64,000 nucleotides of DNA, taken from contig NZ_CP031229.1 in the NCBI RefSeq assembly GCF_003351765.1, positions 434,001 through 498,000 of the forward strand, in the 5' to 3' direction. This DNA comes from Ornithinimicrobium avium. Its GTDB lineage: Bacteria; Actinomycetota; Actinomycetes; Actinomycetales; Dermatophilaceae. The notes under the pieces are model-generated. The model searched no databases. It was not told where the DNA came from and worked only from the letters and a program-made list of their open reading frames with translations. Made by a program: the position numbers and the translations under genes. Of this stretch, positions 9,435 to 16,713 are shown piece after piece. Each line of letters opens with the position of its first letter. The first letter of the stretch is position 1.

Positions 9435-10388
9435 TTGAGGGTCGTCTTCGCCGGGACCCCCGACGTCGCGGCGACGTCGCTGGAGCGGCTGCTGGGCTCA
9501 GGGCACCAGGTCGTCGGCTGCCTCACCCGGCCCGACGCCGGAGCTGGCCGTGGCCGCCGCTCCCGTCCATCCCCGGTGCGGGCGCTGGCCGAGGAGGCCG
9601 GCATCCCCGTGCTCGCCCCCGCGGGGCTGCGGGAGGAGGGCGTGCGGGAGCACCTGCAGGCGTGGGCGCCGGACGTCGTCGCGGTGGTGGCCTACGGAGG
9701 CCTGGTTCCGCCGGAGCTGCTGACCCTGCCCCCGCACGGCTGGGTCAACCTGCACTTCTCGCTGCTCCCCGCCTGGCGCGGTGCGGCCCCGGTCCAGCAC
9801 GCGCTGCTGGCCGGTGACGACGTGACGGGCGCCGTGACCTTCACGCTCGAGGAGGGCCTGGACACCGGGCCGGTCCTCGGGCGCCTCACGGAGACCGTCC
9901 GGCCGCGCGACACCAGCGGCGACCTGATGGGCCGCCTGGCCCACTCGGGTGCCGAGCTGCTCGTGGCCACGCTCGACGCGATGGAGGCGGACACGCTCGT
10001 GCCCGAGCCGCAGTCGGTGGACGGCGTGAGCCTCGCCCCCAAGATCGAGGTGGCCGACGCCCGCGTGGACTGGTCCCGCCCGGCCTTCGCCGTGGACCGT
10101 CTCGTACGGGCCACCACCCCGGCGCCCGGCGCCTGGAGCACGTGGCGGGGCGAGCGCGTCAAGCTCGGCCCGGTCGAGCCCGTCGGCACAACGGACCGCA
10201 CCACCTGCGCCGAAGAGGTCGTGCTGGCGCCGGGGGAGGTCCGTGCCGACAAGCGGCAGGTCCTCGTCGGCACCGGCTCGACGCCGGTCCGGCTGGGCCT
10301 GGTGCAGGCGCGTGGCAGGAAGGCCGTGCCGGCGGCCGACTGGGCCCGCGGGGTCCGCCCCGCCGAGGGGGAGACCCTCGGTGACTGA
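9435..10388 (+). CDS. fmt: Methionyl-tRNA formyltransferase
   Basis: The enzyme formylates initiator Met-tRNA using 10-formyltetrahydrofolate. The N-terminal Rossmann part starts MRVVFAGTPDVA. The catalytic region has the NLHFSLLPAWRGAAPVQHAL segment with the conserved Asn and His, then GLDTGPVL. The C-terminal oligonucleotide-binding-like part follows from about residue 205. The length of 317 residues is normal. The start is TTG at 9435, preceded by GAAAGGTAGG. The next gene begins inside this one's 3' end, so fmt and rsmB are coupled, as in many bacteria. Confidence 0.96.
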   Translation: MRVVFAGTPDVAATSLERLLGSGHQVVGCLTRPDAGAGRGRRSRPSPVRALAEEAGIPVLAPAGLREEGVREHLQAWAPDVVAVVAYGGLVPPELLTLPPHGWVNLHFSLLPAWRGAAPVQHALLAGDDVTGAVTFTLEEGLDTGPVLGRLTETVRPRDTSGDLMGRLAHSGAELLVATLDAMEADTLVPEPQSVDGVSLAPKIEVADARVDWSRPAFAVDRLVRATTPAPGAWSTWRGERVKLGPVEPVGTTDRTTCAEEVVLAPGEVRADKRQVLVGTGSTPVRLGLVQARGRKAVPAADWARGVRPAEGETLGD

Positions 10389-11907
10389 GCGGCACGGCAG
10401 CGCCGGACGCAGCGGGGCCGGTGGTCGGCCGGGGCGCACCGGTCAGGGCGCACGTGACGGGCGCAGGGGGCCGCGGGCCAGGTCCGCCCAGCGGCCTGCC
10501 GAGCGGGCCAGGCGCGGCGACCCGGCCCGGGACACCGCCTACCTCGTGCTGAGGGCCGTCGAGGGCCAGGGGGCCTACGCCAACCTCGAGCTGCCGGGGG
10601 CGCTGCGCAAGGCCCGGGTGCGGGGTCGCGACGCCGCGTTCGCGACCGAGCTGGTCTACGGGAGCCTGCGGATGCAGGGCCTGTACGACGCGGTGGTCCA
10701 GATCGCGGCCGACCGACCCGTCGCCGGCATCGACGCCCCCGTCCTGGACGTGCTGCGGCTCGGCGTCCACCAGCTGCTCGGCATGCGCGTGCCCGACCAC
10801 GCAGCGGTGAGCGCCACCGTCGCGCTCGCCAGGTCGCACGTGAGCCAGGGCGCCGGCGGCTTCGTCAACGCGGTGCTCCGCAGGGTCGGCGAGCGGTCCC
10901 GGCAGGAGTGGGTCGAGGCCGTCACCGCCGGTCTGGAGGACCCCCTCGCCCGGCTCGCCGTGGAGCACTCGCACCCCGAGTGGATCGTCCGGGCGCTGAG
11001 GGCCGCGCTCATCGCGCACGGCGGCACGGCCCAGCAGGCCGGCGTGGAGCTGCCCGAGCTGCTCGTCGCGCACAACACGCCGGCCCCGCTGACGCTGGTG
11101 GCGCGGCCGGGGCTCGTCGAGGACGCCGCCCTGGTCGGTGCAGGTGCGCAGCCCTCGCCCGTCGCACCCACGGCGTGGACGCTGCCGGGCGGCGACCCGG
11201 GTGTCCTCTCCGGCGTGCGCGACGGCCGGATCGCCGTCCAGGACGCCGGGTCCCAGCTGCTCACCCTCGCGCTGGCGCAGGCCCCCCTGGACGGGCCCGA
11301 CCGCCGGTGGCTGGACCTGTGCGCCGGCCCCGGCGGCAAGGCGGGGTTGCTGGCGGCCCTCGCCCTGCAGCGGGGGGCCTCGCTGCGCGCCAACGAGGTG
11401 GCCCCGCACCGGGCCGAGCTCGTGCGGCATACCCTCCGGGCCGCGCTCGAGGCGGGCGCCGACGTCGAGGTGACCGTCGAGGACGGGCGCGTCGTCGGGA
11501 CCCAGGAGCCGGGCACCTACGACCGGGTCCTGGTCGATGCACCCTGCACCGGCCTGGGCGCGCTGCGGAGGCGCCCGGAGGCGCGCTGGCGCCGTTCGCC
11601 CGCGGACCTGACCGGGCTCGGCCCCCTGCAGCGCGAGCTGCTCGTCTCGGCGGTCGACGCCGTGCGCCCCGGGGGACTGGTCGCCTACGCGACCTGCTCC
11701 CCGCACCTGGCGGAGACGACGCTCGTGGTCGGGGACCTGCTGAAGCGGCGCACGGACGTCGAGCTCCTCGACGTGCGCCCCCACCTGCGCGACCGGGACG
11801 GGGTGCCGCTCCCTGGCACGGGCACCGAGGGGGAGTCATGGGCCCAGCTGTGGCCGCACCGGCACGGGACCGACGGGATGTTCGTCGCCCTGCTCCGGCG
11901 GCGCTGA
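10381..11907 (+). CDS. rsmB: 16S rRNA m5C967 methyltransferase (RsmB/Sun family)
   Basis: This S-adenosylmethionine-dependent enzyme methylates a cytosine of 16S rRNA. After a basic, low-complexity N-terminus (about residues 1-45) comes a NusB-like RNA-binding domain (ARDTAYLVLRAVEGQGAYAN). The Rossmann methyltransferase domain has WLDLCAGPGGKAG for cofactor binding, the VDAPCTGLG motif and the YATCSPH motif, each supplying a conserved cysteine. I chose GTG at 10381, eight bases inside fmt with GGGGGAG upstream; this keeps the whole NusB-like domain. The length of 508 residues is slightly long because of the basic tail. Confidence 0.94.
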   Translation: MTERHGSAGRSGAGGRPGRTGQGARDGRRGPRARSAQRPAERARRGDPARDTAYLVLRAVEGQGAYANLELPGALRKARVRGRDAAFATELVYGSLRMQGLYDAVVQIAADRPVAGIDAPVLDVLRLGVHQLLGMRVPDHAAVSATVALARSHVSQGAGGFVNAVLRRVGERSRQEWVEAVTAGLEDPLARLAVEHSHPEWIVRALRAALIAHGGTAQQAGVELPELLVAHNTPAPLTLVARPGLVEDAALVGAGAQPSPVAPTAWTLPGGDPGVLSGVRDGRIAVQDAGSQLLTLALAQAPLDGPDRRWLDLCAGPGGKAGLLAALALQRGASLRANEVAPHRAELVRHTLRAALEAGADVEVTVEDGRVVGTQEPGTYDRVLVDAPCTGLGALRRRPEARWRRSPADLTGLGPLQRELLVSAVDAVRPGGLVAYATCSPHLAETTLVVGDLLKRRTDVELLDVRPHLRDRDGVPLPGTGTEGESWAQLWPHRHGTDGMFVALLRRR

Positions 11908-11915
11908 CCGGACAC

Positions 11916-11921
11916 TAGGGT
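11916..11921 (+). promoter_or_regulatory. Candidate leaderless -10 element of rpe (TAGGGT, 7 bases before ATG)
   Basis: The hexamer TAGGGT ends seven bases before the rpe ATG and no good Shine-Dalgarno is present. A transcript starting 6-8 bases below a TANNNT -10 would begin at the start codon, as in actinobacterial leaderless mRNAs. Confidence 0.5.
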
Positions 11922-11928
11922 GTGGGCC

Positions 11929-12615
11929 ATGGCCCGCCCGCACCTGCAGATCAGCCCCTCGATCCTGTCCGCCGACTTCGCCAACCTCGAGCGCGAGCTC
12001 GCCCGCATCGGCGACGCTGACTGGGCGCACGTGGACGTCATGGACAACCACTTCGTCCCCAACCTCACGCTGGGCCAGCCGGTCGTCGAGGCGTTGGCGA
12101 GGGTCAGTCCGGTCCCGATCGATGCGCACCTGATGATCGAGGCCCCCGACCGGTGGGCGCCCGGCTACGCCGAGGCGGGCGCACGGTCGGTGACCTTCCA
12201 CGTCGAGGCGGCCGCCGACGCGGTGGCCACCGCGCGCGCGATCCGGGCGGCCGGTGCCCGCGCCGCCTTCGCCCTGAAGCCGGGGACGCCGTTCGAGCCC
12301 TACGAGGAGCTGCTCGACGAGGTCGACATGGTCCTGGTGATGACCGTGGAGCCCGGGTTCGGCGGCCAGTCCTTCATGGTCGACCAGATGCCCAAGGTGC
12401 GGGCGGTGCGGGAGGCGGTGCGGCGGCGCGGGGGAGAGATCTGGATCCAGGTCGACGGCGGGGTGTCGCTCGACACGATCGGGCAGTGCGTCGAGGCCGG
12501 TGCCGACGTCTTCGTCGCGGGGTCCGCGGTCTACGGCGCGGAGGACGTGCCCGCGCGGATCGGCGAGCTGCGGGAGCTGGCGGCGCGCGCGTGCGGGAGC
12601 CGTTCCGACGGCTGA
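11929..12615 (+). CDS. rpe: Ribulose-phosphate 3-epimerase
   Basis: The enzyme interconverts ribulose 5-phosphate and xylulose 5-phosphate in the pentose phosphate pathway. Its TIM-barrel motifs are all present: [25 protein letters not shown] (metal-binding His and Asp), [19 protein letters not shown] for phosphate binding, and IQVDGGV with the catalytic Asp. The 228-residue length is normal. I start it at ATG 11929 rather than GTG 11920 because homologues begin just before the ISPSIL strand and because a -10-like TAGGGT lies at the right distance for leaderless transcription. Confidence 0.95.
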   Translation: MARPHLQISPSILSADFANLERELARIGDADWAHVDVMDNHFVPNLTLGQPVVEALARVSPVPIDAHLMIEAPDRWAPGYAEAGARSVTFHVEAAADAVATARAIRAAGARAAFALKPGTPFEPYEELLDEVDMVLVMTVEPGFGGQSFMVDQMPKVRAVREAVRRRGGEIWIQVDGGVSLDTIGQCVEAGADVFVAGSAVYGAEDVPARIGELRELAARACGSRSDG

Positions 12616-12667
12616 CCTGCGTGCGCGGTGTCGCCGGGCCCGGCGGTGTCGGGGTTGACGCTGGGGC

Positions 12668-12673
12668 TACCAT
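12668..12673 (+). promoter_or_regulatory. Possible -10 element (TACCAT) for the FMN riboswitch transcript
   Basis: TACCAT matches the TANNNT pattern and would place a transcription start near 12680, a few bases before the P1 stem of the aptamer. A TTGACG at 12655-12660 is too close to act as its -35, so the assignment is tentative. Confidence 0.35.
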
Positions 12674-12685
12674 GGAGGGGCAATA

Positions 12686-12810
12686 CGTGCTCCGGGGTCG
12701 GTGAAATTCCGAGCCGGCGGTGACAGTCCGCGACCCGGCCGCAGCCAGCGGCCGGCTGACCTGGTGAAACTCCGGGACCGACGGTGAAAGTCCGGATGGG
12801 AGGCAGCACG
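12686..12810 (+). ncRNA. FMN riboswitch aptamer (RFN element)
   Basis: The conserved RFN core blocks are present: GGGTCGGTGAAATTCCGA, CCGGCGGTGACAGTCCGCGA, GACCTGGTGAAACTCCGGGA and CGGTGAAAGTCCGGATGGGA. The closing P1 stem pairs CGTGCT (12686-12691) with AGCACG (12805-12810). The aptamer binds flavin mononucleotide and normally shuts off riboflavin synthesis or uptake genes. It precedes an intrinsic terminator at 12915-12948 and the ribM gene, so the likely mode is transcription termination when FMN is plentiful. The 370-base stretch 12616-12985 holds only this regulatory leader; I see no gene in it. Confidence 0.95.
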
Positions 12811-12914
12811 CGCGTCGCCACGGCGACGGACGCACCAGCGGCAGGTGCCGGCGACGGCATACCCGCAGCGGACGTCCGGAGCACGGGCGACACGTCATCG
12901 CTTCGCGCACGAAC

Positions 12915-12948
12915 CCCCGGCGCCCACACCTCGTGGCCGGGGTTTTTT
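12915..12948 (+). terminator. Rho-independent terminator, expression platform of the FMN riboswitch
   Basis: CCCCGG (12915-12920) pairs with CCGGGG (12937-12942), with an inner CCAC/GTGG helix, and six consecutive T follow (12943-12948). This is one of the few U-run terminators in the window. It lies between the aptamer and the ribM start, so it is the natural off-state structure. Confidence 0.88.
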
Positions 12949-12985
12949 CGTCTCTGGCCGCACGATCCGCAAGGGATGGAATGCT

Positions 12986-13702
12986 GTGGACGTCTGGAAC
13001 GACATCTTCAACGCACAACTTCAGCTCGGTCAGCACACGGTCCTGTGGCGCGAGGTCGTCGGCAACGCCTTCGGGCTGGCCTCGGCGATCCTCGGCATGC
13101 GCCGCAAGGTCTGGGCCTGGCCGGTCGGCATCGTCGGCAACCTGCTGCTCGTCACCGTGTTCATGGGAGTCTGGTTCGCCAACCCCCAGGAGCACAGCCT
13201 CTTCGGGCAGGCCGCCCGACAGGTCTTCTTCATGATCACCAGCGTCTACGGCTGGTGGGTCTGGAACCGCTCCCTGCGCGGCCGCGCCAAGGGCTCCCCG
13301 GCGATCACCCCGCGCTGGGCCACCGGGCGCGAGCGCGGCATCTACCTGGTGGCCGCCGCCGGCCTGGTGGTGCTCAGTCAGTGGGTGTTCCGCCAGGTCG
13401 GGGTCGGCTGGCCGGCGCCGAGCTGGTACTACTGGACCGACGCGTGGATCTTCGTCGGCTCGATGCTGGCCACCTACGCGATGGCCCGCGGCTGGGTGGA
13501 CTTCTGGCTGGTCTGGATCGCCGTCGACCTCGTGGGCGTCCCGCTGCTGTGGAGCTCGGGCTACTACCCCTCGGCGGTCATGTACATCATCTACGGCGGG
13601 TTCGTGATCTGGGGCTTCTTCGTCTGGAAGCGGGCAGCCAGGGTCGAGGCACCCACGGGCCAGGGGCCGAACCTGGCGGAGGACCGTACCCTGGTCGGGT
13701 GA
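12986..13702 (+). CDS. ribM: PnuC-family riboflavin transporter (RibM/PnuX type)
   Basis: This 238-residue integral membrane protein should import riboflavin. The family is PnuC: the N-terminal region with GNAFGLASAILGMRRKVWAW, the WPVGIVGNLLL helix, several further helices, and the conserved WIAVDLVGVPLL and YIIYGGFVIWGF segments near the C-terminus. PnuC proteins carry nicotinamide riboside, but members under an FMN riboswitch are the RibM/PnuX riboflavin importers described in Corynebacterium and Streptomyces. I start at GTG 12986 (AAGGGA nine bases upstream), after the riboswitch terminator; longer in-frame starts would lie inside the leader. The stop overlaps the next start (GTGA). Confidence 0.9.
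   Translation: MDVWNDIFNAQLQLGQHTVLWREVVGNAFGLASAILGMRRKVWAWPVGIVGNLLLVTVFMGVWFANPQEHSLFGQAARQVFFMITSVYGWWVWNRSLRGRAKGSPAITPRWATGRERGIYLVAAAGLVVLSQWVFRQVGVGWPAPSWYYWTDAWIFVGSMLATYAMARGWVDFWLVWIAVDLVGVPLLWSSGYYPSAVMYIIYGGFVIWGFFVWKRAARVEAPTGQGPNLAEDRTLVG
13687..13692 (+). promoter_or_regulatory. Candidate leaderless -10 element (TACCCT, 6 bases before GTG) for the PH-domain gene
   Basis: The hexamer lies inside the last codons of ribM and exactly six bases before the GTG at 13699. It would let the PH-domain gene be transcribed independently of the riboswitch. Confidence 0.4.
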
Positions 13703-14172
13703 CTCCCACCACGCCGCGGCGCGACCCCTACGACACCTTCCGGCCGGTCGTCGGGGCGTGGGTCGCGGGCGGGATGGCCGTGGCCTGCGTGGTCACCTTC
13801 GCGCTCGTGGCGATCTTCTCCCCGATGCCGCTGGGCTCGACGCCCGCCCTGAGCCTGGTCAACAGGGCGGGTGTCGCGCTCATCGGCGTGGCCGGGGCCG
13901 CCTTCCTGCTCCGGTATGCGGTGCTGCGCGCCGTCCCCAGCCGGTCCGGCCTCAGGGTGGTCAACCTGTTCTCCTCCCGTGACCTGGAGTGGGCCCAGAT
14001 CGTCCAGGTCGGTTTCTCCGGCGGTGCCCCGTGGGCGGTCCTGGAGCTGGACGACACCGAGGAGCTGGCCGTGATGGCCATCCAGCGCTCGGACGGCGAC
14101 CGGGCCCGCGCCGAGGCGTCCCGCCTGGCCGCGCTCATCGAGCACCACCACAGGACGGCCGGGACGGGCTGA
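13699..14172 (+). CDS. PH-domain membrane protein of unknown function
   Basis: This 157-residue protein has two predicted membrane helices (about residues 19-43 and 57-75) followed by a small bacterial PH-like domain containing the motif SGLRVVNLFSSRDLEWAQI. Proteins of this type sit next to the riboflavin/histidine genes in many actinobacteria, including the gene after ribH in Mycobacterium tuberculosis. That neighbour relation supports orthology although no function is known. The GTG start overlaps the ribM stop. Confidence 0.75.
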   Translation: MTPTTPRRDPYDTFRPVVGAWVAGGMAVACVVTFALVAIFSPMPLGSTPALSLVNRAGVALIGVAGAAFLLRYAVLRAVPSRSGLRVVNLFSSRDLEWAQIVQVGFSGGAPWAVLELDDTEELAVMAIQRSDGDRARAEASRLAALIEHHHRTAGTG

Positions 14173-14181
14173 GCCCGCCGG

Positions 14182-15375
14182 TCAGCCGGAGCCGGACGCC
14201 GGGTCCTCCGGCTCGACGGGCGCCGTCGGGTCCAGCTCCTCCTTCGTCGCCGGCACCCGCCGGCGCGCCTCCGTCAGCGGCATGCCGGCCAGGACCAGCA
14301 GGTCGACGACCGTGGAGCGCACCTGGGCGCGCACGACCTCGGCCGACAGGCCGGCCCGGGGGTGCGACCACGTCGAGCGCCGGGCGAGGGTCACGAGGTC
14401 CTCCTGGGCGCCGGCCAGGGAGGTGTGGTGCTCGAGATGGTCCTGGATCGTGGCCGCCGCCTGCGCCAGGTCGGCGACCATGTCGGTGTAGGTCGCGGGG
14501 ACGAACTCGTCGTCCTCCACCGCCAGCTCGGCGCGCCGCACCAGGACCCGCAGGTTGCGCACCGCCAGGTCCAGCGGCCCGAGCAGCTCGTGGATCGTCT
14601 CGACGTCCTCCCTGTGCACCCCGGAGAGCAGCGGGGCCAGGCGGGCGGCGGCCGTGGCCTCGGCGGTGGCCTGTCGCAGCTCCTCGATCTGTGAGGACAG
14701 CCCGCGGGCGTGGGCGAGGGTGGCCGCGGCACGGCCCCGGTCCCGGTTGCGCAGCGACTGGACGGTGTCGGTGAGCACCTCGGCCACCCGGCCGACGATG
14801 GCCACCGCTCGCTGGCGCGGGCGTTCGGTCGTGGAGCGGACCGGGGCGAGCATGGCGATGACCAGCGCGACGGCCCCGCCGACGACCGCGTCCAGCCAGC
14901 GGCTCAGCGCCTCACCCTCCCCGGCGACGAGCGTGGTCAGGATGGTGCCCTGGATGCCGGCCTGCATCATCAGCATCTGGCCACCGCCGACGAGCACCGC
15001 CAGGGACATCGCCACCACGACCACGGCCACGATCTGCCAGACGCCCGAGCCGAACGTGTGCACGAACAGGTCCCCGATGAAGATGCCGACCGCCACACCG
15101 ACCGTCAGCTCGGCGATCCGCCGCAGCCGGGAGGTGTAGGTGAGCCCGAGGCAGACGATCGCGGTGACCGGCGCGAAGAACGGCAGCGGGTGCCCGAGCA
15201 GGTCCCGGGCGGCCCACCAGGCGACACCGGCGCCCAGCGCCGCCTGGACGATGAGCCAGGCGCGCGCCCGCAGGAGCAGGGTCCGGGCGAGGAAGGCTCC
15301 GGGCGCGAGGTGCCCGCGGACAGGATCGAGCACCCGGTGGCCGGGGTAGCGGCCCGGCCTGCCGCCTGAGGTCAT
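14182..15375 (-). CDS. FUSC/aromatic acid exporter-like membrane protein
   Basis: This 397-residue membrane protein has an N-terminal block of five or six helices (for example WLIVQAALGAGVAWWAAR, FFAPVTAIVCLGLTY, AELTVGVAVGIFIGDLF, QIVAVVVVAMSLAVLVG). It is followed by a helical cytoplasmic domain of about 200 residues. This layout is that of FUSC and aromatic-acid-exporter families, which pump out small organic acids; the real substrate is unknown. ATG at 15375 follows a CAGACT hexamer six bases upstream, again without a ribosome binding site. Its start overlaps the end of the neighbouring kinase gene by four bases. Confidence 0.8.
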   Translation of the reverse strand: MTSGGRPGRYPGHRVLDPVRGHLAPGAFLARTLLLRARAWLIVQAALGAGVAWWAARDLLGHPLPFFAPVTAIVCLGLTYTSRLRRIAELTVGVAVGIFIGDLFVHTFGSGVWQIVAVVVVAMSLAVLVGGGQMLMMQAGIQGTILTTLVAGEGEALSRWLDAVVGGAVALVIAMLAPVRSTTERPRQRAVAIVGRVAEVLTDTVQSLRNRDRGRAAATLAHARGLSSQIEELRQATAEATAAARLAPLLSGVHREDVETIHELLGPLDLAVRNLRVLVRRAELAVEDDEFVPATYTDMVADLAQAAATIQDHLEHHTSLAGAQEDLVTLARRSTWSHPRAGLSAEVVRAQVRSTVVDLLVLAGMPLTEARRRVPATKEELDPTAPVEPEDPASGSG

Positions 15376-15974
15376 GGGGCCAGTCTGTCCCACCTCGCCG
15401 TGCCCGACACGGTGTCGACGACCACGTCGGCCGCCGGGACGCCGCCGGCGAACAGGGCGTCCTCCTGGTCGGCCCACCGCTGCCAGTGCGGCGCGAAGAC
15501 CTCGCCGTCCCGGGCCAGGGCACGCACACGACGCACCGTGCGCGGGGCTTCTAGCCAGATCCGTACGTCGAGGTCACCGGCGCAGGAGGAGGCCAGGACG
15601 CCGACCCCCTCGAGGACGACCACCGCGGCCGCCGGCACGTCGCGTCGTGTCCCGGGCTCGGAGGCGTCCCAGTCCCACGAGACGTAGCTGCCCGGCCGGC
15701 CCGAGCGCAGCGGCGCGACGACCTCGGCGCACAGCGGTCCGAGCGCCTCCGCCAGGCCGTCCCACCCGGGGTAGAGCTCCTCGACGTGCACCACCTCGCA
15801 GCTCCGGCCGAGCCCGCGCACCGCTTCGGCGAGGCCGCCGGCCAGGTCGGTCTTGCCCGCTCCGCTGCGGCCGTCCACCCCCACGAGCACGGGTATGCCG
15901 GCCTTCCTGCGGGCCGGCTCCGCCTCCAGCCGGGGGCGCAGCGCCGGCCACAGCGTTCTGTGGACCCCGCTCAC
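15372..15974 (-). CDS. P-loop uridine-kinase-like protein
   Basis: This 200-residue protein has a Walker A loop GVDGRSGAGKTDLA at about residues 32-45 and the later EGVGVLASS and DLDVRIWLEAP segments, which correspond to Walker B and lid strands in the uridine kinase/AAA family. The exact phosphate acceptor cannot be told from sequence. The GTG start at 15974 overlaps the stop of the upstream isomerase-like gene, and its own stop overlaps the start of the FUSC gene. The three leftward genes therefore form a tight operon. Confidence 0.72.
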   Translation of the reverse strand: MSGVHRTLWPALRPRLEAEPARRKAGIPVLVGVDGRSGAGKTDLAGGLAEAVRGLGRSCEVVHVEELYPGWDGLAEALGPLCAEVVAPLRSGRPGSYVSWDWDASEPGTRRDVPAAAVVVLEGVGVLASSCAGDLDVRIWLEAPRTVRRVRALARDGEVFAPHWQRWADQEDALFAGGVPAADVVVDTVSGTARWDRLAP

Positions 15975-16615
15975 AGGGAGCGGTCGTGGGCGGCCAGCGC
16001 CGCGACGTCGGCGTCGGCGCCCTCGACGACGGCCAGGCTGGCCGACGTGCGTCCGAAGGCGTGCAGGAGGAGCTCCAGCGGCGTCCCGCGCAGGACGACC
16101 GTCCCGGTGCCTGCACGCGGGCGTCGCAACGAGGCCCGGCCCCGACCCGGTGCCACCGCCACCACACCGACCGGGGCGCTGCGGTAGAGCACGGGGCCGC
16201 TGCGGCGCACCGAGCCCCAGAGCGCCGACTGCACGGACCCGTCGTGCTCGGTGGGTCGCCAGTCCGGCTGCGCCCGGACCATGTCCTCCAGGTGCACAGC
16301 CAGCTCCGGCGTCTCGACGAGGCGACCGACCAGCGCGGTGCGCGCGGGCGACCAGCGCGGCGGACCCTGGCGGAAAAGGGCCAGCGTGCGCTCGAAGTCC
16401 TCCTGCGCGATCCGCTCCTGCACCGCAGCCGTGTGCCGGCGCAGAAACCCGAGCGGCACACCGATGCCCGGCACCGCGTCGGGGCGTGTGCTGCGCAGGA
16501 CCAGGTGGGCCAGGAGGTCGCGCACCGTCCACGGGTCGTCCAGGGTCGGGGCGTCGGGGCCCAGGGCGGAGGCGGTGTCGGCGATCCGGGCGCGTAGGGC
16601 GTGGTCGGGCTGCAT
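15971..16615 (-). CDS. Maleylpyruvate isomerase/DinB-like mycothiol-dependent family protein
   Basis: This 214-residue protein matches the actinobacterial maleylpyruvate-isomerase N-terminal family. It opens with a helical bundle including PTLDDPWTVRDLLAHLVLR, where the conserved tryptophan and His are the family landmarks. A VHLEDMVRAQPDW segment carries the second His-Glu-Asp metal site. The C-terminal TVVLRGTPLELLLHAFGR matches the sterol-carrier-like part of the same family. Such proteins often use mycothiol or bind a divalent metal; the substrate here is unknown. It is divergent from the ABC exporter, with 98 bases between. Confidence 0.75.
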   Translation of the reverse strand: MQPDHALRARIADTASALGPDAPTLDDPWTVRDLLAHLVLRSTRPDAVPGIGVPLGFLRRHTAAVQERIAQEDFERTLALFRQGPPRWSPARTALVGRLVETPELAVHLEDMVRAQPDWRPTEHDGSVQSALWGSVRRSGPVLYRSAPVGVVAVAPGRGRASLRRPRAGTGTVVLRGTPLELLLHAFGRTSASLAVVEGADADVAALAAHDRSL

Positions 16616-16713
16616 ACCCCCATCTCACCACGGGCGGAAGCCGCCCACGGTGCGTGAGAGGATGTTCCACCGCACCCCACCCACACCTCGCCCACCAGGA
16701 GGCCGGTCCCCGC

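Noticed and set aside
12655..12660. TTGACG as a -35 for the riboswitch promoter
   Set aside because: The nearest convincing -10 (TACCAT) begins only 7 bases later, and other hexamers at 17-18 bases do not match, so I did not call a two-part promoter.
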